A stretch of 64,000 nt of DNA from contig NZ_FAOZ01000005.1 of the NCBI RefSeq assembly GCF_001536285.1, positions 423,813 through 487,812 on the forward strand, read 5' to 3'. This document shows positions 37,803 to 46,020 of the stretch, one piece after another. Below the pieces are notes generated by a model, which made no database searches, was not told the origin of the DNA, and saw only the letters and a list, made by a program, of their open reading frames with translations. The DNA comes from Parafrankia irregularis. GTDB lineage: Bacteria; Actinomycetota; Actinomycetes; Frankiales; Frankiaceae. Position numbers and translations under genes: made by a program. Numbering within the stretch: position 1 is the first letter of the stretch; each line of letters starts with the position of its first letter.

Positions 37803-38588
37803 ATGGAACATAGTAGCGGCGTCGGCGTCCTGGACAAGGCCGCCCTGGTTCTGACCGCTGTGGAGCATGGCCCCGCCGACCTGCGCGACCTCGTCGCCCA
37901 GACCGGGCTGAGCCGAGCCACCGCCCACCGGCTCGCCAGCGCTCTGGAGGTCCACCGGCTGCTGGCACGCGACGCGGCCGGGCGCTTTGTTCCCGGACCT
38001 CGGCTCGCCGCCGGCAGCCCCGCCGCACTGCCCTGGGAGATGCTGGACGCGGCCGGCAAGATTCTGACCGCTCTGCGCGACGAGACCGGCGAGAGCACCC
38101 AGCTGTACGTTCGGCGCGGCCCGGTCCGGGTGTGCGTCGCCGCGGCGGAACGCTCCACCGGCCTTCGCGACACCGTGCCGGTCGGCGCGGCCCTGCCGAT
38201 GACCGCCGGATCGGGCGCGCAGGTCCTCCTCGCCTTCGCCGACGCCGCCGAGCCCGATCTGCTGGCCCGCGCCACGTTCGCCCCGGACATCCTGGCCCGG
38301 GTGCGCCGGCGCGGCTGGGCGGAGAGCATCGGCGAGCGCGAGCCCGGCCTGGCATCGGTGTCAGCCCCGGTCTTCGACGGATCGGGCCTGGTCGCCGCGG
38401 TGTCGCTGTCCGGACCGGTCGAACGGCTCACCCGGTCGCCGGGACGGCGCCACGGCCCGGTCGTCGTCGCCGCGGCCCGGCAGCTGTCAGCGCCGGGCCC
38501 GGCGGCGGCGCCGGTCGCGCCGCGCCCGCCGCATCCCGACGATCAGAACGCGACCCCCCGGGAAAGTACCCGAAGTCACGATGGATAG
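37803..38588 (+). CDS. ndgR: IclR-family regulator, NdgR type
   Basis: Regulator of leucine and other amino acid synthesis in actinobacteria. 261 residues: MEHSSGVGVLDKAALVLTAV, a winged helix-turn-helix (LVAQTGLSRATAHRLASALE, residues about 30-60), then the IclR effector domain (LRDETGESTQLYVRRGPVR, PMTAGSGAQVLLAF, SVSAPVFDGSGLVAAVSLSG). The C-terminal 30 residues are a Pro/Ala-rich tail. Position divergent from leuCD is diagnostic. The triple palindrome just upstream suggests autoregulation. Confidence 0.93.
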   Translation: MEHSSGVGVLDKAALVLTAVEHGPADLRDLVAQTGLSRATAHRLASALEVHRLLARDAAGRFVPGPRLAAGSPAALPWEMLDAAGKILTALRDETGESTQLYVRRGPVRVCVAAAERSTGLRDTVPVGAALPMTAGSGAQVLLAFADAAEPDLLARATFAPDILARVRRRGWAESIGEREPGLASVSAPVFDGSGLVAAVSLSGPVERLTRSPGRRHGPVVVAAARQLSAPGPAAAPVAPRPPHPDDQNATPRESTRSHDG

Positions 38589-39027
38589 CCGGAGAATGCC
38601 GGTCCGCGAACACACAGGAAAATCACGGGATTCTCGCCGTGAACACCACCTGCGGGCATGGCGGGGCGCAATCCGGCCACAGCGGTAAGCGTCAGCGGGA
38701 CCCCGACGCAACCGGGTGAGATGCGACGTCGTAGCCTTTGGTGGTCAACAGTCAGGATCGATGTTTCCGAGCGGTTGTCCACCCACGGACATGGATGTCG
38801 CACGGTTCGGCCTGACCGTGGCTCCGCGGTTTCCGGCCGGGGCTGCGAGTGCCCGGCCCGATGTGCTTCCAGGCCGATCGCTCCGGTCGGACGCGGCGCC
38901 AGTGGCCATGCGCAATCCCAGCGACGGCAGGCACGTCGGCGCGCTGCGGTTGCCGGGTCCCCGTCACGACGGGGCGCAGGCTCACGCCGGTCAGGCTCCC
39001 CACGGCAGTCAAAGGGGGAAAGGCGCA

Positions 39028-41220
39028 GTGCGCAAACTGGGTTCGCGGTACGTCCTGCACGAGCTGATCGGGCAGGGCACTGCCGGCCAGGTCTGGCGCG
39101 GGGCCCACGTCCCCGACGGGGAGCCGGTGGCCATCAAGGTTCTCCGGCCGGAACTCGCGCATGATCCGGAGGTCGTCGACCGGTTCCTCCGCGAATGCGA
39201 CCTCCTGGTGCAGCTTGACAGCCCCGAGCTGGTGCGGGTGCGGGACCTGATCAAGGAGCCCGGCACGCTGGCAATCGTGATGGACCTCGTCGAGGGCATC
39301 GACCTACGCGCGCACCTCGACCAGAGCGGCCCACGCCCGGTAACCGAGGCCGCCCGCCTCGTCATCGGCCTGCTGTGGGCGCTCGACAGCGTGCACGACG
39401 CGGGCATCATCCACCGCGACGTCAAGCCCGAGAACGTGCTCATCGACACCTCGGATCCGCGTCGTCCCTATGTGCGGCTCACCGACTTCGGCGTGGCCCG
39501 CATGATCCACACCCCGGGCCGGGCATCGCTGACCGGCCCGATCGGGACCCCGCTCTACATGGCGCCCGAGCTTGCGGACGACGTCCCACCGACACCTTCG
39601 GTGGACATCTACGCCGCCGGAGTCGTGCTCTACGAGCTCATCGCCGGCAGTCCCCCGTTCGACCACGCGCATCCCGCCGACCTGATGCGGGCGCACCGCG
39701 AGGAGCAGCCGCTACCCATCCAGGGTGTGCCGCCGGCGGTCTGGGACGTCCTGGCCTCAATGCTCGCGAAGTCACCGAAGCAACGCCCGGCCACCGCGGC
39801 GGACGCGGCGGAGGACCTGCTCGACGCCCTCGAGGACGACGACCGGGACCACGACCACGACTTCGACCAGGACTCCGGCAACAACAACCACACCACCCGG
39901 ATCGACCGGGCCGAGCGACCCGGCGCGGCCGGACGAACTGGCACCGCCAGCCGATCCGGCGCAGCCGGACGTCGGCACGGCGCCCCCGCGGGACGCGACG
40001 CCGCCTTCGACGCCGCGCTCACCCAGGTCGGTGGGATCGCCCCCGTCGCCGCGACCAGCCTGCTCGCCGCCGGGGGGGACGCGACCGGCGCCCACAGCGG
40101 CTGGAACGACGCCGCGCACACCCAGGTCGCGGGCATTCCACCGGCCCGCGCCGACTGGGATGCCGCGGCGCACACGCAGATCGCCGGGATGCCGCCCGTG
40201 CGGCCAGACCGCGCCGGCGCCGGGGCCGGCCCGGGCACCGGCACCGGCACCGACTGGTCCGACGCCGCGACCGGGGCGCAGCCCGCGGTCCGGGTTCCGG
40301 CGCGTTCGGCGGGTTCGGCCTCCGACCGCAACACGGTGATCTCGAAGAGCAAGGATTCCGCACCCGTGGGTGCGCCAGGAGCGGGAGCGGGCGCACCGAG
40401 CGGCCGTTCGGCGGCCGACCGCCGCCGCCGCAGCCGCATCGCGGCCGGTGCCGGCCTGGTTGTGGCCCTCGTCGCCGGAGCCGGTGGCTGGGCGCTGGCC
40501 GCCGCCGGGGGCGGCGACACCACCCTGACCACGGACAGCAACCAGCAGATGTTCACCGACGATTCCGGCGTGGTCGCGACTCTTCCCGGGGGCAGCCCGA
40601 TGCCGCCGGGCATGGCCCCGCCGGCCGCCGGCACGGACGGGCGCTCCACCGGTGCCGCGCGCGGCACCGCATCCGGCCGTCCCGGCCAGAGCACCTCGCC
40701 CGGCGCCAGCGCCACCCAGTCCGGGACGGCCTCCCCGAGCGCGAGCACCAGCCCCAGCGCCTCGCCGACGGCCAAGGACGGAACCGTCCCCGACGTGACG
40801 AACCAGAGCAAGTCGGCTGCGACGAGCACGCTGAGCGGCAAGGGCTTCACGAACGTCGCGACCAGCGAGACCTGCCGGAAGGGCGAGAGCGGCGGGATCG
40901 TGCTCGGTCAGAGCCCCAACGCCGGCAGCGTCGTCCCGGTGTCCACGAAGATCACATTGACCGTGCAGGCCACGGACTGCGTCGAGGTCCCGTCCGTCGC
41001 CGGCAGCTCGCTCAGCGCGGCACGGAGCAAGCTGACCAGCGCGGGGCTTGGCGTTCTGGACGGCGGGGGCGGCTGCCAGTGGGGAACCACCAGCACTGCG
41101 GCACGGACCAACCCCTCGGCCGGAACCATGATGCACAAGGGCGAGAACGTCTGGCTCGAGCCGAACTGCGCCGCGTCACCAGCCCCGGCCCCGACAACAC
41201 CAGCCGCCACCAGGACCTGA
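39028..41220 (+). CDS. Membrane Ser/Thr protein kinase with PASTA domains
   Basis: PknB-type sensor kinase, about 730 residues. Kinase domain: GQGTAGQVWRG, catalytic Lys37 in VAIKVLRPE, HRDVKPEN at about 129-136, DFGVAR at 153, and YMAPELADD. The juxtamembrane linker (about 270-465) holds Asp/His-rich and repeated TQVxG segments (ALTQVGGIAP, AHTQVAGIPP, AHTQIAGMPP). One membrane helix (about 471-490), an extracellular Ser/Thr/Pro stalk, and two PASTA-like domains follow (GTVPDVTNQSKSAATSTLSG; CVEVPSVAGSSLSAARSKL), which in relatives bind peptidoglycan fragments. GTG 39028 (AAAGGGGGAAAGG upstream) is preferred over an open frame back to 38716. The 38589-39027 gap holds no other gene. Confidence 0.92.
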   Translation: MRKLGSRYVLHELIGQGTAGQVWRGAHVPDGEPVAIKVLRPELAHDPEVVDRFLRECDLLVQLDSPELVRVRDLIKEPGTLAIVMDLVEGIDLRAHLDQSGPRPVTEAARLVIGLLWALDSVHDAGIIHRDVKPENVLIDTSDPRRPYVRLTDFGVARMIHTPGRASLTGPIGTPLYMAPELADDVPPTPSVDIYAAGVVLYELIAGSPPFDHAHPADLMRAHREEQPLPIQGVPPAVWDVLASMLAKSPKQRPATAADAAEDLLDALEDDDRDHDHDFDQDSGNNNHTTRIDRAERPGAAGRTGTASRSGAAGRRHGAPAGRDAAFDAALTQVGGIAPVAATSLLAAGGDATGAHSGWNDAAHTQVAGIPPARADWDAAAHTQIAGMPPVRPDRAGAGAGPGTGTGTDWSDAATGAQPAVRVPARSAGSASDRNTVISKSKDSAPVGAPGAGAGAPSGRSAADRRRRSRIAAGAGLVVALVAGAGGWALAAAGGGDTTLTTDSNQQMFTDDSGVVATLPGGSPMPPGMAPPAAGTDGRSTGAARGTASGRPGQSTSPGASATQSGTASPSASTSPSASPTAKDGTVPDVTNQSKSAATSTLSGKGFTNVATSETCRKGESGGIVLGQSPNAGSVVPVSTKITLTVQATDCVEVPSVAGSSLSAARSKLTSAGLGVLDGGGGCQWGTTSTAARTNPSAGTMMHKGENVWLEPNCAASPAPAPTTPAATRT

Positions 41221-41297
41221 CAGGTCACCGGACCGCGCTCGACACCCACAGCCATCCCGACGCGGCTCGGGGCACGCAAAAGGGACGCGAGAGTCCG

Positions 41298-41440
41298 AAG
41301 GGCTGGGGGTTCTGGTCGTGCTTGCAACCAGAACCCCCAGCCCTTTCGCGGCAGTAACGCCAGCGGTGGTGGCCGCTCGAAGCCGCCGCTCGAAGATCTG
41401 AGGATCTTCGTCGTCCCGACGACCACAACCCTCAGATCTT
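41298..41440. repeat. Paired intergenic hairpins, family copy C
   Basis: C1: AAGGGCTGGGGGTTCTGGT (41298-41316) pairs perfectly over 19 bases with ACCAGAACCCCCAGCCCTT (41327-41345). C2: AAGATCTGAGG (41393-41403) pairs with CCTCAGATCTT (41430-41440), with an inner GTCGT/ACGAC stem. C2 is nearly the same as A2 at 16322-16369. It sits between the convergent kinase and histidine kinase genes. The rest of 41221-41668 contains no supported gene. Confidence 0.8.
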
Positions 41441-41668
41441 GCCCGGCGGCAGCTCGAAGCCTGGATTCCGCTCAGCTCTTCGGACTCGCCCCAACGGGAT
41501 CAGCGGCCCAGCCGCGCTGGGATGGACCGCGCGGTCAATCTCCGCCCACACCCGGCGCAGCTCCTCCCGCCGTCGAGGGGCCCGAGGACTACCCCGGTCA
41601 CCACCTCACCCGGCACAGCAGACCCCTGCCACACAACTGCGCTACCGCGCGCAACGCGGGTGAGCGGG

Positions 41669-43402
41669 TCAGCCAACCCAGTCTGCGGGCAGCGATGACG
41701 GCCACCCCTGCGCCGGCTCGGCTGCTGCCCGCGGGCCCGGCGGAGCCGGGGGTACGGCAGGCAGCCGGGCGGAGGACGGCTTGGGGAAGTTCGCCGGCGT
41801 CGGGGTCGGTACCTGAGAGCCCGCGCCGCTGCCGGAAGGGCCACCCCGGGGCCGGAGCAGGGCTCCGGAGCCCGCGGGCAGGGCCGGCGGATCGGGCAGA
41901 TCACCCCGGGTGCGCAGACTGCGCGGGAGAGGCATCGGAACCGGCATGGGAGCTGGCTCCGCGGCCCCCGTGGCGGCGGCCGGCGAGGCTGCCCACAGAT
42001 CGACCTCGACGATGATCTCGCCGTTCTCCGAGGACATCCGAAGACGGCCACCGTGCACCTCGACCAGGCGCCGCACCACGTAGAGCCCCATCCCGGCGCC
42101 GTCGGTCTGGCGGGTAGCCGTCCCGTCCCGCTGGGTGAACGGCTCGAAGAGCTGGCGGATTGTCGCCGGATCGAGGTCCGGCCCGGGGTTGCGCACCCGG
42201 AGCACCACCTCGTCGCCGACCCGGCCCGCGATGAGCCGCACCGGCGCGCCCGGCCAGGAGTGCACGAGCGCGTTGTCCACCAGGTTCGCGACGACCTGGT
42301 GGAGGGCCTGGCGGGCCATCCGCACGGAGAGCTGGGGCGGCAGGTCCACGGTGACGCTGTTGCCGGCATAGGTCAGGCCGGCGATGACGTCCCGGACCAC
42401 CTCGGGTAGGTCGGCGACGGTGTTGTCGTCGGTTCCGGTGGCGGTCGCCGCCGTCAGCATGTTCTCCAGCAGCCTGGACAGGCGGTCCGAGTAGGTGACG
42501 GCGGAGTCGAGCATCCCGTCGAGCTGGGCGTCGGAGAGGCGGTCGCGGCGGCGCCGGATGGTCAGCAGGGTGCCGCGGATTCCCGTCAGCGGCGTCCGGA
42601 ACTCGTGGGAGACCGTCGCGACCAGGTCGCTGCGGATCCGGTCGGTCTCCTCCAGCCGGGCCATGAGGCTCTGCTGGCCCTCGTAGAGCTGCTGGCGGTA
42701 GTCCTCCTCCCGCCGGCGGGACTGCTCGTTGTAGTGCCAGAAGACCATCTGGGCGCCGGCGAGGGCGCAGATGAAGCCGGCGTGCAGGCCGGCCAGCACC
42801 AGCGCGTTGTCCTCCATCCGCCCCGCGGCCTCGGCGGTGACGATGTCGCCGATCTCCAGGCTGGCCAGGAACACGAACGCGATCGCCAGCAGGTAGACGG
42901 TCCAGTCCTCGTAGAGGGCGATGAGCGCCACCACGACGAAGAAGTGGAAGTACATCGCGGTCTGGCCGTCGGAGAGATGCACGAAGACGACGGAGCAGCA
43001 CAGCAGCCCCAGGCTCGCCGCGAGGGCCCGCACCCGGCGCATGCCGGGCACCAGCGCCGCACCGAACAGCAGCGCGGGCGGGCTGGCGGCCAGGACACCG
43101 TGTGGCAGGCTGTGGTCACGCCACAGGCCGTACACGACGATCGCCGGCAGGTGGAGGGCGAGCACCCAGCACATCAGGGAGTGGCGGGCGGCCCAGTCCT
43201 CCGTGGGCAGGCCCCGGCCCCGGGGGAACCAGGAGACCGGCCCACGGGACGTGGTGTCGACACCCGACGCGGCCAGCCCGGAATCCGCCGCGTGGTTCCG
43301 GGACGGCCGAGACTTCTCGGGTCGCCGGGCGGCGCGCCCTACATGGGCACTGCCGTGACGGCGGCGCGCCCGTGCGGGCATGGAGGGGCTGGCGGAGGAC
43401 AT
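41669..43402 (-). CDS. Orphan membrane sensor histidine kinase
   Basis: 577 residues. About six membrane segments lie between residues 75 and 220 (VLALHLPAIVVYGLW, FHFFVVVALIALYEDW, YLLAIAFVFLASLEIG and others). A short coiled coil follows, then HisKA with the phosphorylated His in LVATVSHEFRTPLTGIRGTL, and HATPase with N-box VANLVDNALVHSWPG and G-box GAGMGLYVVRRLVEVHGG. The last 100 residues are Pro-rich and low in complexity, unusual for the family. No response regulator gene is adjacent, so its partner is elsewhere. The signal is unknown. Confidence 0.92.
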   Translation of the reverse strand: MSSASPSMPARARRRHGSAHVGRAARRPEKSRPSRNHAADSGLAASGVDTTSRGPVSWFPRGRGLPTEDWAARHSLMCWVLALHLPAIVVYGLWRDHSLPHGVLAASPPALLFGAALVPGMRRVRALAASLGLLCCSVVFVHLSDGQTAMYFHFFVVVALIALYEDWTVYLLAIAFVFLASLEIGDIVTAEAAGRMEDNALVLAGLHAGFICALAGAQMVFWHYNEQSRRREEDYRQQLYEGQQSLMARLEETDRIRSDLVATVSHEFRTPLTGIRGTLLTIRRRRDRLSDAQLDGMLDSAVTYSDRLSRLLENMLTAATATGTDDNTVADLPEVVRDVIAGLTYAGNSVTVDLPPQLSVRMARQALHQVVANLVDNALVHSWPGAPVRLIAGRVGDEVVLRVRNPGPDLDPATIRQLFEPFTQRDGTATRQTDGAGMGLYVVRRLVEVHGGRLRMSSENGEIIVEVDLWAASPAAATGAAEPAPMPVPMPLPRSLRTRGDLPDPPALPAGSGALLRPRGGPSGSGAGSQVPTPTPANFPKPSSARLPAVPPAPPGPRAAAEPAQGWPSSLPADWVG

Positions 43403-43603
43403 CCGAGCAAGTTTCCCCCGTTCCGGTCCCGGAGCGCCATGGCTGGCACGGGTGGTGTCGTATGACGACTATGCCCAGCTTTGACTAGGCCATCCGCACC
43501 ACCCGGTAAGGGGCTCAAAAGGGCATGGCGCAGATGCTGGCATTCCCGACAGGCTGTGGTCCGCGAGGTGGCCTCGCCGACGGCCGCCCGTGAAGGAGGA
43601 CAC

Positions 43604-43873
43604 GTGCCCCCAGTGGCCCTGACTACCGCGACCGCGACCGCCCTCATCACCCCGACAGCGCCGCAACCTGCGGTAAGTGGCGCCCAGAGCGGTGTCCGCG
43701 GGGCGTTGGCGCCCCGGCCCCTGCTGCGCCTCGTCGGCTCGGAGCAGGTCGACGGGTCCGAAGGGCCCGCGGAGGTCGTCCACGGCTGGGGTGGGCCGGT
43801 CACGTGCAACTGCCGGCCGTGCGCGATGGCCCGTCACCCAGCGTCCATGCCTCGTCTCCGTGTCGTTGACTAG
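43604..43873 (+). CDS. Small hypothetical protein
   Basis: Possible 89-residue protein from a GTG at 43604. The main support is an excellent ribosome site, AAGGAGG, six bases before the start. The sequence begins VPPVALTTATATALITPTAP, with a Cys-rich spot near the end (TCNCRPCAMARH). No family is recognised. It is divergent from the histidine kinase with about 200 bases between. It could be a leader or a species-specific protein, or not expressed. Confidence 0.45.
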   Translation: MPPVALTTATATALITPTAPQPAVSGAQSGVRGALAPRPLLRLVGSEQVDGSEGPAEVVHGWGGPVTCNCRPCAMARHPASMPRLRVVD

Positions 43874-44279
43874 GGCCGCGCCCAGGAACTAGTCCTCCAC
43901 CACCACCTTCCGGTAGGTCGCCCCTCGCGGCGACCGGAGCCCGACCGGACCCGCCACCGACAACCAGACCACCCGGACCACCCCGGGGCGACCCGCAGCC
44001 TGCGCCGCGGCCGGCGCAGGCCAGCAAGGCCACCGCGGCCAGCCTGCCCGCCGCCACCACGCCACCACGCCACTGCCCTGCCGCCCTGCCGGCCTGGGAA
44101 CGCCCCGCCACGCTCAGCAGACCTCCGCGTCCGTCGGGCGCTCGTCGAGGGCTCCGAGGCCTCCTCGGAGCCCTCGACGCGTTCCACGACAACGCGACAG
44201 AGAGACCGCGACAGAGAGAAGGAGACGTACGTCACTCCCCCGCGGCCGGTGTCGACGGCGACGCCTGGCGTCGACGGAG
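43874..44279. other. Gene-free stretch with a long inverted repeat
   Basis: No supported gene. CGTCGAGGGCTCCGAGG (44143-44159) and CCTCGGAGCCCTCGACG (44163-44179) form a perfect 17-base stem with a three-base gap. A direct repeat of GCGACAGAGAGA follows (about 44194 and 44206). GTCGACG...CGTCGAC arms lie near 44251-44275. Part of this may end transcription from the tRNA side or from the small gene upstream. Confidence 0.6.
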
Positions 44280-44313
44280 AAAAAGAAAGGCGCCAACCCG
44301 AAGGTTGGCGCCT
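44278..44313 (-). terminator. Rho-independent terminator after the tRNA genes
   Basis: On the minus strand AGGCGCCAACC, loop TTCG, GGTTGGCGCCT (44288-44313) is followed directly by TTTCTTTTT. The 11-base perfect stem, stable UUCG tetraloop and T-rich run are the textbook intrinsic form, rare in such GC-rich DNA. It ends 15 bases after the tRNA-Glu gene. Confidence 0.93.
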
Positions 44314-44328
44314 GATGTTCTTCAAATG

Positions 44329-44401
44329 TAGCCCCGACCGGATTCGAACCGGCGCTACCGCCTTGAGAGGGCGGCGTCCTAGGCCGCTAGACGACGGGGC
44401 C
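44329..44401 (-). tRNA. tRNA-Glu (anticodon CTC)
   Basis: 73-base tRNA read on the minus strand. Acceptor arms GGCCCCG and CGGGGCT with discriminator A; D arm region GTCTAGCGGCCTAGGAC; anticodon stem CCGCC-CTCTCAA-GGCGG with CTC; T arm CCGGTTCGAATCCGG. CCA is not encoded. It shares a transcript with the upstream tRNA-Gln and ends at the terminator 44278-44313. Confidence 0.96.
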
Positions 44402-44446
44402 AGAACCGTTCCTGCAATATACAGCATTTTCGTGCTTTTGGTGCAG

Positions 44447-44518
44447 CTGGGGTACCAGGACTCGAACCTAGACTAACGGAGCCAGAATCCGTTGGGCTGC
44501 CAATTACCCCATACCCCA
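44447..44518 (-). tRNA. tRNA-Gln (anticodon CTG)
   Basis: 72-base tRNA on the minus strand: acceptor TGGGGTA with TACCCCA and discriminator G; D arm GGGTAATTGGCAGCCC; anticodon arm ACGGA-TTCTGGC-TCCGT with CTG; T arm CTAGGTTCGAGTCCTGG. It lies 45 bases upstream of tRNA-Glu. A possible -10 element (TACAGT on the minus strand) lies at 44542-44547. Confidence 0.96.
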
Positions 44519-44663
44519 AGGGGCCCTCGCGGGCTTTGCCTACTGTACCCCATGCACGGCCCAGATCCGCGAGTGGGGGCCGGCGAAAGGCCGGCCAGTT
44601 CCAGAGACCGGCGTCCGGGGGTCGGGCCGGTCCAGGACCGCCGACCCCGCGGCACCCGAGAAG

Positions 44664-45440
44664 CTACCTGGCGGTCACCGGGTTCGTCAGGGTTCCGATG
44701 CCATCCACGGTGACGGCGACGGTTTGCCCTGCTTCCATCGGCCCCACTCCGGCGGGAGTGCCGGTAAGCAGGACATCTCCCGGGAGCAACGTCATCGCGC
44801 GCGACATGAACGCGACCAGCGCCGGTACGTCATGCAGCAGGTGACTGGTCCGGGAGTTCTGCCGGACCTCGCCGTCCAGCGTCGTCCGCAGGGCCACGTC
44901 GGACGGATCGAGCTCGGTCTCGATCCAGGGCCCGAGCGGGCAGAACGTGTCATGCCCCTTGGCCCGTGTCCACTGGCCGTCCGTCGCCTGCTCGTCCCTG
45001 GCGGTCACGTCGTTGGCGCAGGTGAATCCGAGCACGACGGACATCGCCCGCTCCACCGGGACGTCCCGGCAGAGCCGGCCGATCACGACGGCCAGCTCAC
45101 CCTCGTAGTCCACCCGCCGGCTTTCGGCCGGCAGCATGACCGGGTCCCCCGGGCCGGCCACGCTGGTCGACGGCTTCAGGAACAGCACCGGGCTCGCCGG
45201 TGGCTCACCACCCATCTCCCTCGCGTGGTCCGCGTAGTTCTTGCCGATGCACAGGATCTTGCTCGGCAGCACCGGAGCGAGCAGCCGGACCTCCGCCAGC
45301 GGACGCCGCACCCCGGTGAAGGTGAACGGAGCGAACGGATGCGGTGTGATCCCGGCTACAACCGCGGTCCCTTCCTCCGGTGACCCCTCGACCACTCCGA
45401 ACGCCGGTTCCGATCCGTCTGTAAACCTCGCGATGCGCAC
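44664..45440 (-). CDS. Fumarylacetoacetate hydrolase family protein
   Basis: 258-residue FAH-fold enzyme, a metal-dependent C-C hydrolase or decarboxylase; the substrate cannot be deduced. The N-terminal domain starts MRIARFTDGSEPAFGVVEG; the C-terminal fold has ILCIGKNYADHAREMG, metal ligands in VDYEGELAVVIGR, GFTCANDVTARDEQ and LLPGDVLLTGTPAGVGPMEAG. In many actinobacteria this gene precedes gltX; here the tRNA-Gln and tRNA-Glu genes follow instead. The start ATG at 45440 is clear. Confidence 0.93.
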   Translation of the reverse strand: MRIARFTDGSEPAFGVVEGSPEEGTAVVAGITPHPFAPFTFTGVRRPLAEVRLLAPVLPSKILCIGKNYADHAREMGGEPPASPVLFLKPSTSVAGPGDPVMLPAESRRVDYEGELAVVIGRLCRDVPVERAMSVVLGFTCANDVTARDEQATDGQWTRAKGHDTFCPLGPWIETELDPSDVALRTTLDGEVRQNSRTSHLLHDVPALVAFMSRAMTLLPGDVLLTGTPAGVGPMEAGQTVAVTVDGIGTLTNPVTAR

Positions 45441-45753
45441 TGGGCGACCGTACCGATCCAGCTACGCGTCGGGGGCGTGGTGCGGCGCACCCAACCACCG
45501 ACACTGCGCAGCCCTGACCCCGCCGGACCACAATCCGGCCACATCCGGCCGCGTCCGGCCGCGTCCGGCCGCCACTGACCACCTCTGACCATGACCGGCC
45601 CGCTCGGACCCCACCAGCCTCGTCGAGGCATCCGATTCGCCGGGGTGGCGAAAGGGCACCGAGAATCAGGCAGGATTGCCCCGTACGGGTCCGCGCCCCG
45701 GGTCGGGACAGCGGTGACCCATCACGGACCGGCCTCGATCTGGAAGGAGCACG

Positions 45754-46020
45754 ATGACCGAGACTGACACCACTCCCGTCTACGACGTTGGCGCACCCGA
45801 GCCCAAGCCGATCGACGAGGAGCTCAGCGTCCAGCTTGGCCACCTCGCGGAGGACGCGATCCTTCGCGGCAAGCCCAACGGCGACGAGCGCTGCGACAAC
45901 TGCCTGTACTACCTCGACACCGACAAGGACATCACCTACTGCTGGCACCCGAAGCTGCGGATCCTGGTCGGCGGCGACTGGTGGTGCCAGTGGTGGGAGG
46001 AGATCCCGGAAGAGGACTGA
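45754..46020 (+). CDS. Small Cys-rich protein resembling HiPIP iron-sulfur proteins
   Basis: 88-residue protein with four Cys in the C-terminal half: CDNCLYYLDTDKDITYCWHP ... GGDWWCQWWEE. Spacing (CxxC, then Cys, then Trp-Cys with aromatic neighbours) resembles high-potential iron-sulfur proteins, but there is no signal peptide and the N-terminus is acidic (MTETDTTPVYDVGAPEPKP). Start ATG 45754 has GGAAGGAG five bases upstream. It may bind an Fe-S cluster or zinc. Its last 89 bases overlap the convergent gene at 45932-46798. Confidence 0.85.
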   Translation: MTETDTTPVYDVGAPEPKPIDEELSVQLGHLAEDAILRGKPNGDERCDNCLYYLDTDKDITYCWHPKLRILVGGDWWCQWWEEIPEED

